Shown one piece after another: positions 9,618 through 22,904 of a stretch of 64,000 nucleotides of DNA. Under the pieces are notes generated by a model. That model had not been told where the DNA came from. It ran no database searches and was given only the letters and a program-made list of their open reading frames with translations. Every line of letters starts with the position of its first letter. Position 1 is the first letter of the stretch. The DNA is taken from assembly GCA_030544215.1 (NCBI GenBank), contig JARZZO010000003.1, positions 19,291,879 to 19,355,878 on the forward strand. The letters are read 5' to 3'. The DNA is from Zantedeschia hybrid cultivar (lineage: Eukaryota > Streptophyta > Magnoliopsida > Alismatales > Araceae). The translations under genes and the position numbers were made by a program.

Positions 9618-12600
9618 AACAATGGATATAATGGCCCAAAAGTTAGACCAAGTTCTAGCTTCGAACAATCAATGATCCAATATCCAAACACCATCAAGAC
9701 CATACTTGGAACCTTCTCCATCTTTCCAAGAGGCATGTAGTCTTTGTGCAAGCCCAACTCACCATATCAGTAAGTGTCCTTTTGCAGCCCAATTACCACT
9801 ATTTATCCAAGAGCAAGTCCAAGCAGCCCAGGGTTACTCTAAGCCCAATCACGACCCATATTCTAACACCTACAACCTAGGCAGGAAAGATCATCCAAAC
9901 TTCTCATGGAAACCCCAGCAAGCCCAAGCTCCAAATCCACCAACCTAGAACTTTCAGAATAGGGCCCACCAACAAAATTATTTTCAAAATCAAGCTTTCA
10001 ATAAGGGTCAACCTGCTCAATCACAAGCTCTCTATTTTCAGCCCAATAATGCCCAAACCATATATTCTCAGCCTTCATATCAACCTCCATATCCTCAGCC
10101 ATCAAACCAAAATGATGAAAAATTCAATATGCTGGAACGACTATTCATGAACCAACAATGGCAGCAACAACAATTGCAACAACTTGTCATCTCTCAGCAG
10201 CAATCCATTACCACAATGCCCAACTTGGCCAAATGGCCGATACCACAATGAGGAGAGAAGTCGGCCCGTTACCTAGACAACCCATTGCAAACCCACGAAA
10301 TTATCCTCCAGGTTTCCAAAAACCACTCCTACTTATTCCTCAAGCCTAACCTCAAATGGGCCCAAATCCACCAAGAGGTTCACAGCTAGAAAATGCGAAA
10401 GCAATTTTGGCCTTAAGAAGTGGTAAAATTTTGCTAGATCTTTACCCAAACCAAGGATCTAATCCGACTAATTTTGATCAACCCGAAGTGGAAGATGAAG
10501 AGGATGAAGGACCCACTATCAGTCATAATCAGGAAAGACGGAAATAAAGAATTGAGGAATCTCCTGTGAATTATAAGCCCAAAATTCCTTTTCCACAAGC
10601 TTTAGAAACAGGCAAAGAGAGAAGAAAACATCAAATCCAAACCCACAATGAAGAGTTAATGGACTTATTTAAACAAGTTCACATTAACATACCTCTAGTA
10701 GATGTCATCCAACATGTGCCTGCCTATGCCAAATTTCTGAAGGAACTCTGCGTTGGGTTCTCGACGTTTCTCCAGATCGCAAATGCAGCAGAAATAAAAA
10801 CGAAACCAACGATCCGTATTCCTGTTTCGATTAAACTAAAACCAATAATTAGATTATCGATTCTTACCGTGCGCGGATTCAAATCCACAACCATTCGGTT
10901 ACCTCGGTGTAACATCGCTAGCCGCGCAAGCGCCCGACCTCTAGTGAAGTCCACGCGATCCTCCTCGCGGTGGATATCCTCATGGTTCCTCATTATTCGC
11001 AGTCCATGAAGCCTCCGCCTTTCGTCGCAATGATCGCCGCAATGCGGACGATTTCCAGTCGGACAAGAGTTGGAGAAGTGGCGGAGCAGACCTGGAGAAT
11101 GTGTCCGACCTAGAGCGCCAGAGAGAGAGAGGAAGAGAGGAGGGGGCGATCAGGGTTGAGTAGCAGCCTGGCCTGCTCAGCCCATTCGCTATATTTTATA
11201 TCAACCGCACGGTTTTTCATAAAAAACCCCAATCAATATAAAATCCACTTATTTATCCATCGCCTTGAGAAGCATTTGCGTGTGACCCTCTAGGCCCAAT
11301 AACCAATCTGGTTAATGGCCCAATATGCCTAGTGACTCCTCACTGGCCTGATTAATCAATTAATAACTCATATTAATTAATTAATCAATCGAATTAATGT
11401 CGCACATCGAATTCGATCGGGCCTCCGATCACGTTGGGTGCTAAGCAACACCGCGTGAACCCGGAAGGTATTGGGGTTAAGTAACCCACTCTTGGAACTT
11501 TTCCGCCGACAGTTACCGCGTAGATATAATCCTTCATTCGTACAATGCTCTCGAGTCAACTGAGGGTATAGTATATTGTCAAATCCTAACCGGTCGACTC
11601 ACTTGGATCAGATACTACCGTATAATATCGGAAAACTTGTTTCCCAATAGTATTGTCTGCCCAGGCCAGGGACTTCCGCGCATCCTTCTTAGAGAATTCT
11701 CTCTCTAAGTACCGAGAGCGAATGATTCCTTATTGACAGTGAATTCCCTTCGACAGTATTCTACTGTACCCGATTCATGGCTGTTTATAATCCCATAGTT
11801 AGAGATTCATAAACCAAAGTCAAAGTACAAAAGTCCACCGACAAGATGTCATTGGTGTCTCAGGTCTGAGGACCATCAATGCAACTGCGGCAATAGAATC
11901 AAGCTGGTTGACAGTGAGGTACAATACCATCCAGCGATTCAGTCGGATCAATTCAGTGAACTCATTCTCTAATGAACACCTACATATTCGCCTTAGTGTC
12001 TCCACACAAGTGACTATAAGATCAGTCACCCTCATCGTATGAGCAGAAGTAATCTGTACTAGTCTAACCAGATATCCAATGTCTTTCTCGTATATCCTCC
12101 GACTAGAAATTATTAAGAATATGTGTGTTTAAGTGATCAGTCTCATTAGTATGATCTCATCATAATCTGATCACTATCACACATATTCACGAACTTCATT
12201 ATGCGACGATAACAATACGAATTACATATAATGAATATTATACCATTTTATTAATAAATGAACAAGATTACAAAGTTATATTGGCTTGTAGGCCATCTAA
12301 GACTAACACTCTGCACTCATAAAAGAGAGCCCAAAATAACTCCCAAGAAAATCTTTTTGTCTAAAGAGGTGAGTGCCATTCTGCTTAACCAATTGCCCAA
12401 AAAGATGAAAGATCCTAGGGCTCCACTCATCTCTTACGTCATTGAGGGGACCGCTTTTGATAAGGCTCTATTGGATTTGGGGGCAAGTGTGAATCTATTG
12501 CCCACTTCAATTTATGAAAAATTTGGGATAGAAGAGTTGAAACCGACTCCGATGATTCTACAACTTACTGATAGGTCCCTTAGGACACCGAAAGGAATGG

Positions 12601-12918
12601 TAGAGGATGTTATTTAAAAATTGACACTTGTTACTTCCCAGTTGATTTTGTAATCCTCGACATGGAACGAGTCCAAAAATTGAAAAATAGTCCAATCATA
12701 TTGGGCTGACCTTTTCTGGCTACAGCCAATGCTATCATCAATTGCAAGTCAAGGCTGATGGATATTTCCTTTGGTGATCACAAAATATCCCTTAATATTT
12801 TTAAGACATCTGGACATATGTAGGATGGGGAAGATTGCTTTGCAATTGATGTGATTGATAACATCTTAGAAACATCCCCTTTGGCCAAACCTAAAGAAGT
12901 AGAAGAGCTTATGTCTAC
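9618..12918 (+). pseudogene. Athila-like Gypsy gag-protease fragment, split by a solo LTR
   Basis: Recognisable Athila-type gag C-terminus and protease. Segments: a zinc-finger-like CSLCASPTHHISKCP near 9738-9785; a Gln/Pro-rich stretch to ~10340 with LRSGK near 10410; YKPKIPFPQ near 10570; YAKFLKELC ending at 10750. It resumes at 12314 with the lysine-rich linker, then the protease motif LLDLGASVNLLP near 12468-12505 and the PFLATANAIINC region near 12710-12740. It carries stops (for example TGA near 9688, TAG near 9946) and at least one frameshift between 9950 and 10350. No LTR, reverse transcriptase or integrase of this element is seen in contact with it. The right end joins Gypsy-3 near 12918. 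Confidence 0.85.
10751..12308 (-). repeat. Solo Copia LTR with target duplication CTCTG
   Basis: A 1558-bp LTR of the Tork/Angela-like family in minus orientation, flanked by CTCTG at 10746-10750 and 12309-12313. On the minus strand it starts TGTTAGTCTTAG and ends ...GAACCCAACG, with the expected final A changed. Joining the flanks without the insert restores the Athila-like gag frame. No internal region remains, the usual result of LTR-LTR recombination. It belongs to a different subfamily from Copia-A: the U3 hairpin stem is AGTGATCAG (12132-12140) with CTGATCACT (12167-12175). Confidence 0.93.
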
Positions 12919-15900
12919 TTCTAATCAGCTCAAGTATGGAGATGCATGCCGGTGTTTTGTCCAGATGTTTCAACAAATCATATTGAGTGCCTAGTGCACT
13001 CTTTTCGTTTTGCACTTCATCAACTGCTCGTGACGGACCCTCCTGAACAACATACTGTAGGAATACCTTATTAAAGATCATGCCACTTCGGAGCTCAACA
13101 ATGGAAGGTGTGGGTGATGTCTTGACTACTGCCGGGTTAATGAGGGGTTTTGATGGCATAAGTGGTGGGGTAGGGGATGATTGTGCACTACGTATGAGGG
13201 GTTTAGTGGGTGGTATGGGGTTGTGGTAGTTGGGTGATGGCATGGGGAAAGGGATGCATAGTAGCGGTTTAGATGTTATGAGTGGTTTTTGAGTGAATGA
13301 TGGTGGGTTAGGGGGTAATGATGGTGGAAGCTTTGAAGTGGTGGTTGCAGGTTTTAGGATGGTAGGTGGTGGAGTGGGGGCACTGGGTATAGGTTGTGAT
13401 CGCGCAGGTGAAGGCCTGGGAATACGGATAATGCAGCGAGGTAGTGGTACGACAGTATTCTGGCTGTGTACGACAGAGTATATAGATGATGTGTCTTCCA
13501 CCCTCCACTGCTACCCCCTATTAGCCTCGGATTGACTATCGGTAAGAATATGGGCTATTTGATTAGGGTGGTCCGGCAACGGATTCTGGACTATTCCCAT
13601 GTTCTGTGGAGGTGTCGCCTGTTAGACTAGGGCCCTCTGAGCTTGCTGTGGCTGTTGTAGTTGTTGTTGGGGTCTCTTCGCCTTCAATGTTGTGATGTAT
13701 TTTCTCATTTCTTCCCAGTCGATACCCCCCTAGTCATTTTGATCATGAATATAGTCCCTAAATTGGAAGCATGTATCTATGGTGCGTCCAGGCTGACGAT
13801 TGAACACACAGTAACGGGACGTATCAACATTCTGTGGCCAGATAGTCCTTTCCTTAGGCAATGCCAAAGCGTTGGCTGCCATGAGAGCGTTGAAGATATC
13901 AGCAAGTGATTCAGGTAACTGGGGATAAATTGCTCTCCTAGGGCCGAGAGGTTTCCTCTATTGACAGTTGTCATTTAGGGGAGGAACTTGATTGTAATTC
14001 GGCTGCTGCCAAGGTTGGTTGTATACTTGCTGTTGGGGTTGTTGAGGTAGTTGCGGTTGCTAAAGTTGCTGGGGTTGCTGAAGTTGCTGAGGAGGTGGTC
14101 TATAGCCCTGTTGATTTTGCAGCCTCTGTACACTGTATTGTGGTGGCCGGTTTCTGACAAACTTAGCATGGTTGTTGTTCATGATGCTAACCTGCTCATG
14201 GGATAAGGTACCTTCAGTGGTTGGACCCATGGTAGGAGTATTTGGAATATTAAGCTTTCTGGGTGGAGGCTTGTTGGTTCGGTGAGGATCAAATACGCTG
14301 GAAAATGTTGAGTCCTTGAAGGCATTTTGGGCATAGCGCGCCCTCTCATACAAATCTGCTATAGTGGTCAGGTTATTCAACGTTAAGACCAGTTTATACT
14401 GTGGGGTAGCATTGACGATCATCATTTTCACCTGCTCCTGCTCAGACAGGTGGTCTCTTATTTTCTCAGCTATGGAACGCCATATGTCGGCGAACACTAC
14501 GAAGTCCTCATCAGGCTTCATCTTCTCATTTACTATGTCTGTGATGGATAAGGTTGGCGTAACCCTATCTTTGTACCTATACAAGAACTTCCTGGATACT
14601 GTGTCAAAATTTTCAACCTCATTAGGATCCAATGCGAAGAACCACTGCAAAGTTGACCCTTCCAGTGACCTTCTGAATAGAAAGGCCAGTGCTCTCTTGT
14701 TATTTTTCAAGAAAGAAGATTCGTATAGGAATTCCTTAAGATGAATGAAAGGGTTACCCGTGCCCTTATACTTCCTATATACTGGCATCTCAAAGGGCAG
14801 AAGGTGGAAAACCGGTAGATCGGGAATAAACATTTCAGGACCAGTCTTAGCATCTATTGTTCTTTGAAAATTCTTGAGCTGCTCATCTTTTTGTGTGATC
14901 TTGTTAAGCAGTCTCTGAGTAGTTGGATCTGCTGACTGAGGAGGTGGTTGTTGAAAAGCATGGCCCTAGAATAAGTGGGAATAGGAGGACAGTAAGGTCT
15001 CGAACTGGCAGCATTCCCGCTTTGCCCTAAGGCATTCTGATAAATTGGAATCTGTAGCCTGACTTGGTGCCACAAGCTGGATTGTTGATGGCCCATAGGC
15101 CGAGGAGTAGAAATGTGAAGGCCTTCCATGGCCTGGATGGGAGCTTGATAAACAGTAGGATGAACCAAGGTGTTCGGTTCAGAAGTGTTAGTCTTAGGTG
15201 GCCTACAAGTCAATATGACTTTGTAATCTTGTTCATTTATTAATATATAATGGCATTATATTCATTATATATAATTCGTTATTATCGTCTCATAATGAAG
15301 TCCGTGAATATGTGCGATAGTGATTAGATTATGATGAGATCATACTAGTGAGACTGATCACTTAAACACACATATTCTTAATTGTTCCTAGTCGGAGGAT
15401 ATCCGAGAAAGACATCGGATATCCGGTTAGACTAGTATAGATTACTCCTGCTCATGCGATGAGGGTGACTGATCTCATAGTCACTTGTGTGGAGACACTA
15501 AGGCGAATCTGTAGGTGCTCATTAGAGAATGAGTTCACTGAACTGATCCGACTGAATCGCTGGATGGTATTGTACCTCACTGTCAACCAGCTAGATTCTA
15601 TTGTCGTAGTTGCATGGATGGTCCTCGGACCTGAGACATCAAGGACATCTTGTCGGTAGACTTCTGTGCTTTGACCTTGGTTTATGAATCTCTAACCACG
15701 GGATTCAAAATAGCCAAGGATCGAGTACAGCGGAATACCGTCGAAAGAAATTAAGTGTCAATAAGGAATCATTCACTCTCGGTACTTAGAGAGAGAATGG
15801 TCTAGGAAGGATGCGCGGAAGTCCCTGGCCAGGGCGGACGATAATATCAAGAAAAGAGTTTTCCGATATTATTCGGCAGTATCCGATCCAAGTGAGTCTA

Positions 15901-16800
15901 CCGGTTAGGGTTTGACAGTTCACCATACCCTGACTTGACTCAAGAGCATTGTACAAATGAAGGACTATATCCACACGGTAACTGTTAGCAGAAAGGTTTT
16001 AAGAGTGGGTTACTTAACCCCGATACCTTCCGGGTTCATGCGGTGTTGCTTGGCATCCAACGTGATCGGAGGCCCAATCGAATTTGATATGCGACATTGA
16101 TTCGATTGATTAATTAATTAATATGAGTTATTAATTGATTAATCAAGCCAGTGAAAAGTCACTGGGCTTATTGAGCCATTACCCGGACTGGTTATTGGTC
16201 CTATAGGGTCACACACAAATGATTCTCAAGGCGATGGATAAATAAGTGAGTTTTATATTAACCGAGGATTTTTATGAAAAACCGCGCGGTTAGTATAAAA
16301 TATAGCGAACGGACTGAGCAGGCCAAGCTGCTGCTAACCCTAGCCGCCCCCTCCTCTCTTCCTCTCTCTCTCTAGCTCCCCAAACGAATCTGGATCCCTG
16401 GGTCTGCTCCGTCGCTTCTCCGACTCCCGTTTGACGGGAAATCGTCCGCGCGTTGCGGCGAACGGCGGAGACTTCGTGGGCTACGAAGAACAAGGAACGT
16501 GAGGATATCCACCGTGAGGAGGATCACATGGACTCCGTTAGAGGCCGGGTGCTTGCGCAGCTTGCAGTGTCACACCGACAGAACTGATCGGGTGCGGATT
16601 CAAATCCGCACACGGTAAGAACCGATTATCTGATAATCCGATTTTTAGTTTTTTTTTTCAAAATGGGAACATAAAGGATCATAAACCTCATCTTCATAGT
16701 ATAAAGGATCATAAACCTGAGGGGCATCTCCCTCATACCCAATCACATCTTCCTGCTCAAGAGCAACCATGACGAGAATTCTACTTGAACGTAGCATCAT
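12919..16800 (-). pseudogene. Gypsy-3 gag and protease linker, interrupted
   Basis: Read right to left. The likely start at 16800 gives MMLRSSR, matching MLLRSGR of Gypsy-2. After ~45 codons the reading enters a Copia LTR insertion and resumes at ~15185. The Retrotrans_gag core lies at ~14833-14200 (LAFLFRRSLEG, EKMKPDEDF, NATPQYKLVL), followed by a Gln/Pro-rich tract and a degraded cysteine/histidine knuckle near 13820-13740. A proline-rich linker (13500-13080) leads to YDLLKHLDKTPA.ISILELI, which in Gypsy-1 lies just before the protease. Several in-frame stops (for example between 14970 and 14960, and after the QQ-rich tract near 14060) make it a pseudogene. Confidence 0.85.
15186..16653 (+). 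repeat. Copia LTR inserted in Gypsy-3 gag, 3'-truncated
   Basis: Plus-strand LTR starting TGTTAGTCTTAGGTGG at 15186, same subfamily as the solo LTR at 10751-12308. It runs to a T-rich stretch near 16640-16653, after which Gypsy-3 gag resumes; about 90 bp of the LTR end are missing, so no target duplication can be shown. U3 hairpin outer arms are at 15307-15314 and 15369-15376. A U5 hairpin GTGCGGAT (16592-16599) with ATCCGCAC (16604-16611) is perfect. Confidence 0.88.
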
Positions 16801-17787
16801 AGTGTTTGAGTAATTCACAGAATTCAAACAAGTTTCCACATATTAACAACCAGGTGAATGCTTACATTGTCTTGGAGAATTTCTTATTGAGTTAATTGAA
16901 TTTTATGAATGCGTTCTCTCAATAGGTAGGTTCCTAATTTCAGTCCAATTTTCCACCGTTATATGCTATGGCTTTCACTCACAATGGTATGAAGATCTAC
17001 CCGGTACTTCAAAGGTACAATCAGCCCAATAAACAGAGAGGGATTCTCCGCTTTTGGGGACTTACGGAGATCTTAATACTAACCACTCTAGTCTAACCGA
17101 GGAACCGACCTAGTCAGAGAGAGGTGAGAGTGCCGAGAGGGGTGTTCCTATAGAAAAGGGAGTAAACTCCCAATGCGAATGACCTGCGACCGAGGTGGCC
17201 TCTAATGCAATATAATAAATAAATATTGGTAACAATACTGATCAAAGATCCGAGAACTAGTGGCCGGAAAGAAAATTGCTTAAATCACGTCACCTGGTCG
17301 TGATGCTATTCAAGACACTAGCTTTTTGGTCATAGTGGCTCGGGCAGGCAGGCAAACAGGATATGTAGGCTAAAACGCGTTGGGCACGGGCTACGTCTTT
17401 CAGAAAAGCGTCACTCTGCGTCGACGTTATTCAAGCCCGAAAAATAGTAAATAATCAAGATAACAGGGGCATTCCCCTCTCCAATCAACAGGATAAAAAG
17501 AAATCAAATGCTCATGCAAAACACTGTCTAAACAAATTAACTACTCATGTAAACACTAATGATATCAATTCCAACAAACATGCATTTTCAACACTTCCAA
17601 CTTCAAAAACCATGGGAGGGGAAGATCTTGCCACTAGGGGTGTGCACGTGGGGTGAAAAGTAACCAATCAAACAACCAACTAAAAACCGTGAGGGACACA
17701 AACGGTGCACTGAGGGTGCCCGATGGAAAATAACAAGAGTAAAGGAAAATAATGGCAAGACAAGTCCCATCGTGATAGTCAAAAAGC
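16801..17787 (-). other. Gypsy-3 leader with degenerate primer-binding site
   Basis: Non-coding leader between the 5' LTR and gag. Next to the LTR end the minus strand reads TTTTTGACTATCACGATGG, a decayed version of the Gypsy-2 primer site (TTTTGGCGATCACGGTAGG). It holds GCGTC-type motifs around 17285-17435, like the Gypsy-2 leader. Confidence 0.7.
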
Positions 17788-19210
17788 TGTGGTGCTCAAA
17801 TAGTGTTGTGTTATCAATTGATATCAAGTGTTCATATGAATAACAAATCTAATCTAAACTAAGTATGATTGCCAGAAACTGAGGACTTCAAAGGAGAATT
17901 TTGATCGCTTTACTAACCTTGCAATTGGGAGAAATTGGATTCTTTGTTCCTCTTTTTCTGCCGACCGAAAAAGAAGAGCCTCTTTTTGTTCTTTAATCTT
18001 GTTTTTTGTATTTTTCTTCTTCTTTTCTTCAAGCTTTTCAAAGCCTTCAAACCTTGCAAAAGGGAGATTAAACAAAGAAAAAGAAAATAGAACATTAGAA
18101 CTATGATGGTGTAGTAAGTATTCTAACTATCAATTCAAACATGAACTAAACTAAAAGGACTCACTTGTTTTATGGTTCTTTAAATCCCTAACATGCATGG
18201 GTATGGAATAATATGAAGTAGTGTGTGAAACATGAAATGATGCTATGGAAATCTAATCAAAACAGCAAAGAACTATGATGAAGAATCTAATAAAACTAGA
18301 TCATAAAAGAGAAAAGGAAGAGTGTGTTTGGCCCCTTCAAAGTCTTGGTCTTCAAGAGTTTCAATGGAGGAAGAAGAGGAGGAAGAAGAACCTTTCAAAT
18401 TCCTTCCACGTTTTCTACAGTAGAGGGCTCCTTTTCAGCTTGATTTGAACTCCAAAACACTAATAGCCAACCTTTTTCAAAGGACAAAGTACATATGTAT
18501 ATATAGAAGCCTCAATTAGAGTTATTTGGCCTTCAAAAAGACTCTCTTCTACACTCGGACTTGCCCTCAATAAACATGGAAGGAATTTGGCACCCATCCA
18601 ACTTCTGGAATCGGATTATCTCGGTCAAATCATGTTTATCAGGAAACTGCTTGAAACGCATCGTTCATCCAGGACTCCATTTAGCTAATTAAAGGGGCCA
18701 GAATAGAAAGAAAATTCGGAAAGGAAACCGAAAATAATTAAGAAACCTAAAAGGGGTCATTCATGCGCGACGTGTTTTAGATAATTAGGAAATTAATTTA
18801 AATTTAAAATCGAAAATCCAGACGGATTAGGAACTAAATGGCGTCGTCTATGGGCGACGCTATTCAATTAAATGTATCTAAATTTAAGATTTTAATTCCG
18901 AACTAATTTCTGTTAGAAATCTAAATGGCGTCGGCTATGGTCGACGTTAATAAGCGAAAATCTCAAAAAATTAATAAAAATTAATTAATGGGAGACGTTA
19001 TTCAATTAAATGTATCTAAATTTAAGATTTTAATTCCGAACTAATTTCTGCTAGAAATCTAAATGGCATCGGCCATGGTCAACGTTAATAAGCAAAAATG
19101 TCGAAAAAAATAATAAAAATTAATTAATGATTAAAATTCAAAAAATATTAGGACATTATAATTGTGACATGAAATTTACTTAATATGAAGTCAAAATTAG
19201 TGTGTCTACA
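17788..19210 (-). repeat. Gypsy-3 5' LTR
   Basis: On the minus strand it starts TGTAGACACACTAATTTTGAC at 19210 and ends TTTGAGCACCACA at 17788, followed by the degenerate primer site. It corresponds to the Gypsy-2 LTR (TGTAGACACGCTAATTTTGAC ... CAGCACCTACA). It carries several GCGTC...GACGC-type motifs (for example 18841-18860 and 18928-18947) and an AT-rich U3. No matching 3' LTR remains. Confidence 0.85.
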
Positions 19211-20450
19211 CCGCCTCCTTTCTTTCCCTTCTTTAATTTAAAAATCCTCTCCCCTTTTTAAAAGGACTCTCTCTTTCCTTCTATCCTCTCTTTTACTCTT
19301 GGCTTTTCTGTTTCCCCTAGGTTTTCCTCTCTAGCTTTTCTATTCCCTTTCCCCTAGGTTTTGGGCCGCAGAGCTCTCTCTCTCTCCCTTTTTTCTTTCT
19401 CTCTCTCTGTCTCTTTCTCGGTGCCCGTTCTCCATCTCTCTGCCAGGCTCCCTCTCTCTCTCTCTCTCTCCTCCCCCTACCTTGTTCCCTCTCTCTCAAC
19501 CTTTTCCCTATCTTTTTCTCTCTCCCCCTATCTCTCTCTTGCCGCATGCCGCCCGCCGGCCGCCCCGTACGACAGGCGATGCCCTGCAGACGCTTCTCGC
19601 CCGGCCCGCTGCCGCTCCGCACCACGTGGCAGAGCCATGCCATTCACAGGGCTGGGCATCATTGCTCGTGCCCCAGCACAAAGGCACACTTCGCTCCGCC
19701 ACCGACACGCGTCACCCCGCCTGCCGTGCCGCCGTACAATGCACGACACCCCGAGCCCACCTTCGCCTTTCAAGCTCTCGTGCGCCAACGCTCAGCCACC
19801 GTGTGCCCAGGCACAGGGACCCCGAGCGCTTCCAGCCCTTGCCTCTGCCAGACCATTGCTCCGCTAGGGCACACAGCGCCAGCCCCTACTGTTGTGCCCA
19901 AGCCAAACCTTCCGAGCACCTCTATCCACTGCGCACTGCCTCCTACAGCCAAGCCCTTTATTGTTGCTTTACTTTTTAGTGTTATTTACCTTTATTAGTT
20001 ATTTTTTTTATTTCTATAAACAACATTTTTATTTTTCTGAAAGTCATTGTATTTTTTTTTTCTGTTTCATGACAGTTTATGCGTGTTAAAAATCTTTCTT
20101 GTAATCATTAGACTTAATAAAGTTTGCATGAGTGTCTTGGATTTCATTAACTGTTAACTGTGATTGAGTGATAACTTCCAGATTTGATTCGTGATCTTAG
20201 ATATTTAGGTCTTTTAATTAATTTCTTTCATATATTTAGTTAGCCATCTAATTCTAAATTTCCAAGTCTATTTGCAATCAAAGATTTCACATCTTCTAGA
20301 TTAATTAAAATTCAGAGTTTTCAAAATTAAAATTATATTTCCCCCTGGATTCGATTCGGACTTACCCTTACTATTGTTGAATTGAATTTGAGTGAGTCGA
20401 TTAAAGTAAGATTGTTAGCTGTGAGTTTTAACGACACACTTAATAGCTAT
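19211..20450 (+). repeat. Probable Athila-type LTR remnant
   Basis: No gene is supported; the long open frames at 19361-19998 come from CT-rich and GC-rich composition. The segment from ~20340 (CCCCTGGATTCGATTCGGAC ... CGACACAC ... AGCTATCA) resembles, from family knowledge, the 3' end of plant Athila LTRs just before the primer site. It then passes directly into LINE sequence. Left boundary equals the end of Gypsy-3. Inference from motif similarity only. Confidence 0.4.
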
Positions 20451-22904
20451 CAAGATGAAATGACTATTATCATAGATAAAGAGTTTAAAAAGAATGTGGT
20501 GGAATTAGGAGGGGATAGACTCATATTAGTTAAACTTATAGTAAGTGAAGAAATTTTAAATATAATTAGTACTTATGCACCTCAAGTAGGTTTAGAAGAG
20601 AGTATTAAGAAAGAATTATGAGAGAATTTTGATAAGATAATTCAGGATATCCCAATGGTGAAAAAACTTTTGTCGGGTGAGATTTAAATGGTCATATAGG
20701 AAAAGATAATATTGGGTATAAGAGGGTGTATGGAGGCTTTACCTTTGATGATAGAAATGGCATCGGTGGGACAATTCTTGACTTTACTATCGCATATGAT
20801 TTAATATTTACAAATACTTACTTTAAAAAGAGAGACGAACATTTAATAACTTATAAAAGTGGAATGCATAAAAGTCGAATAGATTATTTTCTTATTAAAA
20901 AATTTGATCGATCATTATGTAAAGATTGTAAAGTCATTCCTGGATAAAGTCAAGCCCCTCAACATAAGATTTTAGTAATGGATATTTACATCTAAAAGTT
21001 GAAGAAAAAAGGGTGTAGTGAAAAGAATAAATGGTGAAATTTAAAAGGAGAGAATTTAAATGTCTTTAAAAAATGTCTATTAAAGGAGAATCTATGAAAT
21101 TCTGAGAAATAATTATCATAATATTAAATAGAATGGCTACTTGTATAAATAGAGTAGTAAAAGAAATCTTAGGGGAATCTAAAGGCAAAAGAATTCTTAG
21201 AAAAGAGAGATGATGGTGGGATAAAGAAATTCAAAAATTTATTAACTATAAAAGAGAATACTTTAAAACATAGTAAATCAGTAAAAATGATCAAACCTTT
21301 AAATATTACAAAATTATAAAAACAAATACTAAGAAAATAGTTAGTGAAACTGAGTTATCGACTTTTGAGGAATTGCATCATAAGTTGGGAACCTGAAAAA
21401 GTAAAAAAGATATATACAAACTTGCTAAACTAAGAGACAAAAAGAGTAAGGATCTTAATCATATTAGATATATTAAGAGCGAGAAGGGTGAGGTTTCAGT
21501 GAATCATTGTGAGATTAAGTAGAAATGGTACTTATTTTGAAAATTTATTAAATGGAGATCAATTTAGAGGTTATCATCGTAAAGAAACCAATGAGTTTAG
21601 TGGACAAATTAATTATTAGTATATTCGACATATTAGAGCTTCAGAAGTTGAAGATACTCTGAAAAAGATAAGAATGGATAAGACCCTTAGACTAGATGAG
21701 ATATCTATTGAAGTTTGGAAATGTGTAAATTGCATAGGTATTAAGTGGCTTATTAAACTTTTTAATAAGATTTTAAAAGAGAGAAGAATGACGAATGACT
21801 AGAGAAGAAGTATTATGATTCTATTCTTTAAAAATAAAGAAGATATTCAAAAGTACAATAATTACCGTGGAATTAAACTTACGAGTCATATTATGAAACT
21901 TTGAGAGAGAGTAGTAAAGAAGCGTCTTAGGCGTGTTACTAATGTTTCATAAAATCAATTCAGGTTCATGTCTAGTAGATCTACTACGGAAACTATTTTT
22001 CTATTGAGACAATTAATTAAAAAAAATATAGAGAGATGATGAAAGATTTATACATGATTTTGATTGATTTAGAAAAAGCTTACGATCGTATACTTAGAAA
22101 ACTAATTTGATGGACTTTAAAGAAGAAGGGAGTATCTAAATGATATATTTATGTTATTAGAAATATATATGAGATGGCTTCTACGAGCATGAGGACTATT
22201 GCTGGAGAGACATCAAAGTTCCCTATTACTATAAGATTACATCAAGGGTCAACATTAAGTCTTTTATCTTTTTTCTTTAGTTATAGATGATGCCGTTATA
22301 TACTTGCATAGTGACATCTCTTGGTATATGTTGTTCGCAGATAATATTGTCCTAGTCGATGAAGATATTAAGAATTTGAATGTTACATTAGAATAATGAA
22401 GGTCCGCTTTAAAGACTTTAGGATTAGTCGAACTAAGACCTAATATATGAAATGTAATTTCAGTAACAAAATAGGTGACCAAGCTGATTTAGTTACTATC
22501 GAGGATCAAGTTATTCCTAAAAATAACAATTTTCATTATTTAAGATCTATTATTCAAGATAATGGAGAAATCTAAGAAGTTGTCATCATAGAGTCGACAG
22601 GTTAACTGAAGTGGAGAAGTACATCTAGAGTTTTTTGTGATCGTCGGATCTCTTTAAAACTCAAAGATAAATTTTATAAGATAATTATAAGACCTACTAT
22701 GTTATATAATTCCAAGTGTTGGATTATGAGAAAAGATCATATCTAAAAATTGTGTGATGCTGAGATGAAAATATTAAGATGGATGAATAGTAGAACTAGA
22801 AAAGATAAAATTAAGAATAAATATATACGTTAGGATTTAGGATAGCTGTGTCATTGATATTAACCTTAGGGAGAATAGGTTGCGATAGTTTCGTCACATA
22901 TACC
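20450..22904 (+). pseudogene. RTE-type LINE, 5' portion, degenerate
   Basis: Remains of an RTE-clade non-LTR retrotransposon. The endonuclease part includes STYAPQVGL (~20568-20594), a GDFNGHIG-like site (~20670-20700), LDFTIAYDLIFTNT (~20778-20818) and SRIDYF (~20874-20890). The reverse transcriptase part includes LIDLEKAYDR (~22060-22090) and MLFADNIVLV (~22329-22358), where the usual FADD is FADN. The thumb region has LKLKDKFYK and LRWMN (~22655-22790). Many stops and shifts; 5'-truncated as is common for LINEs. The reading is interrupted at 22904 by Gypsy-1 and resumes at 51805. Confidence 0.88.

Larger units (their letters stand above)
12919..19210 (-). mobile_element. Gypsy-3: truncated Tat/Ogre-like element
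   Basis: Minus-strand Gypsy element with a 5' LTR (17788-19210), leader, gag (from 16800 leftwards) and the beginning of the protease region, cut at ~12919 where it abuts the Athila fragment. It lacks reverse transcriptase, integrase and 3' LTR. Its gag is clearly homologous to Gypsy-2's (for example MPVYRKY.GTGNPF and TFSSVFDPHR), and the LTR starts TGTAGACAC in both. Its gag is interrupted by a Copia LTR at 15186-~16653. Confidence 0.87.

Noticed and set aside
19361..19998. Several overlapping open frames of 60-168 codons on both strands
   Set aside because: They lie in CT-rich then GC-rich sequence, overlap in all frames, and show no domain; stops are rare there because of composition.
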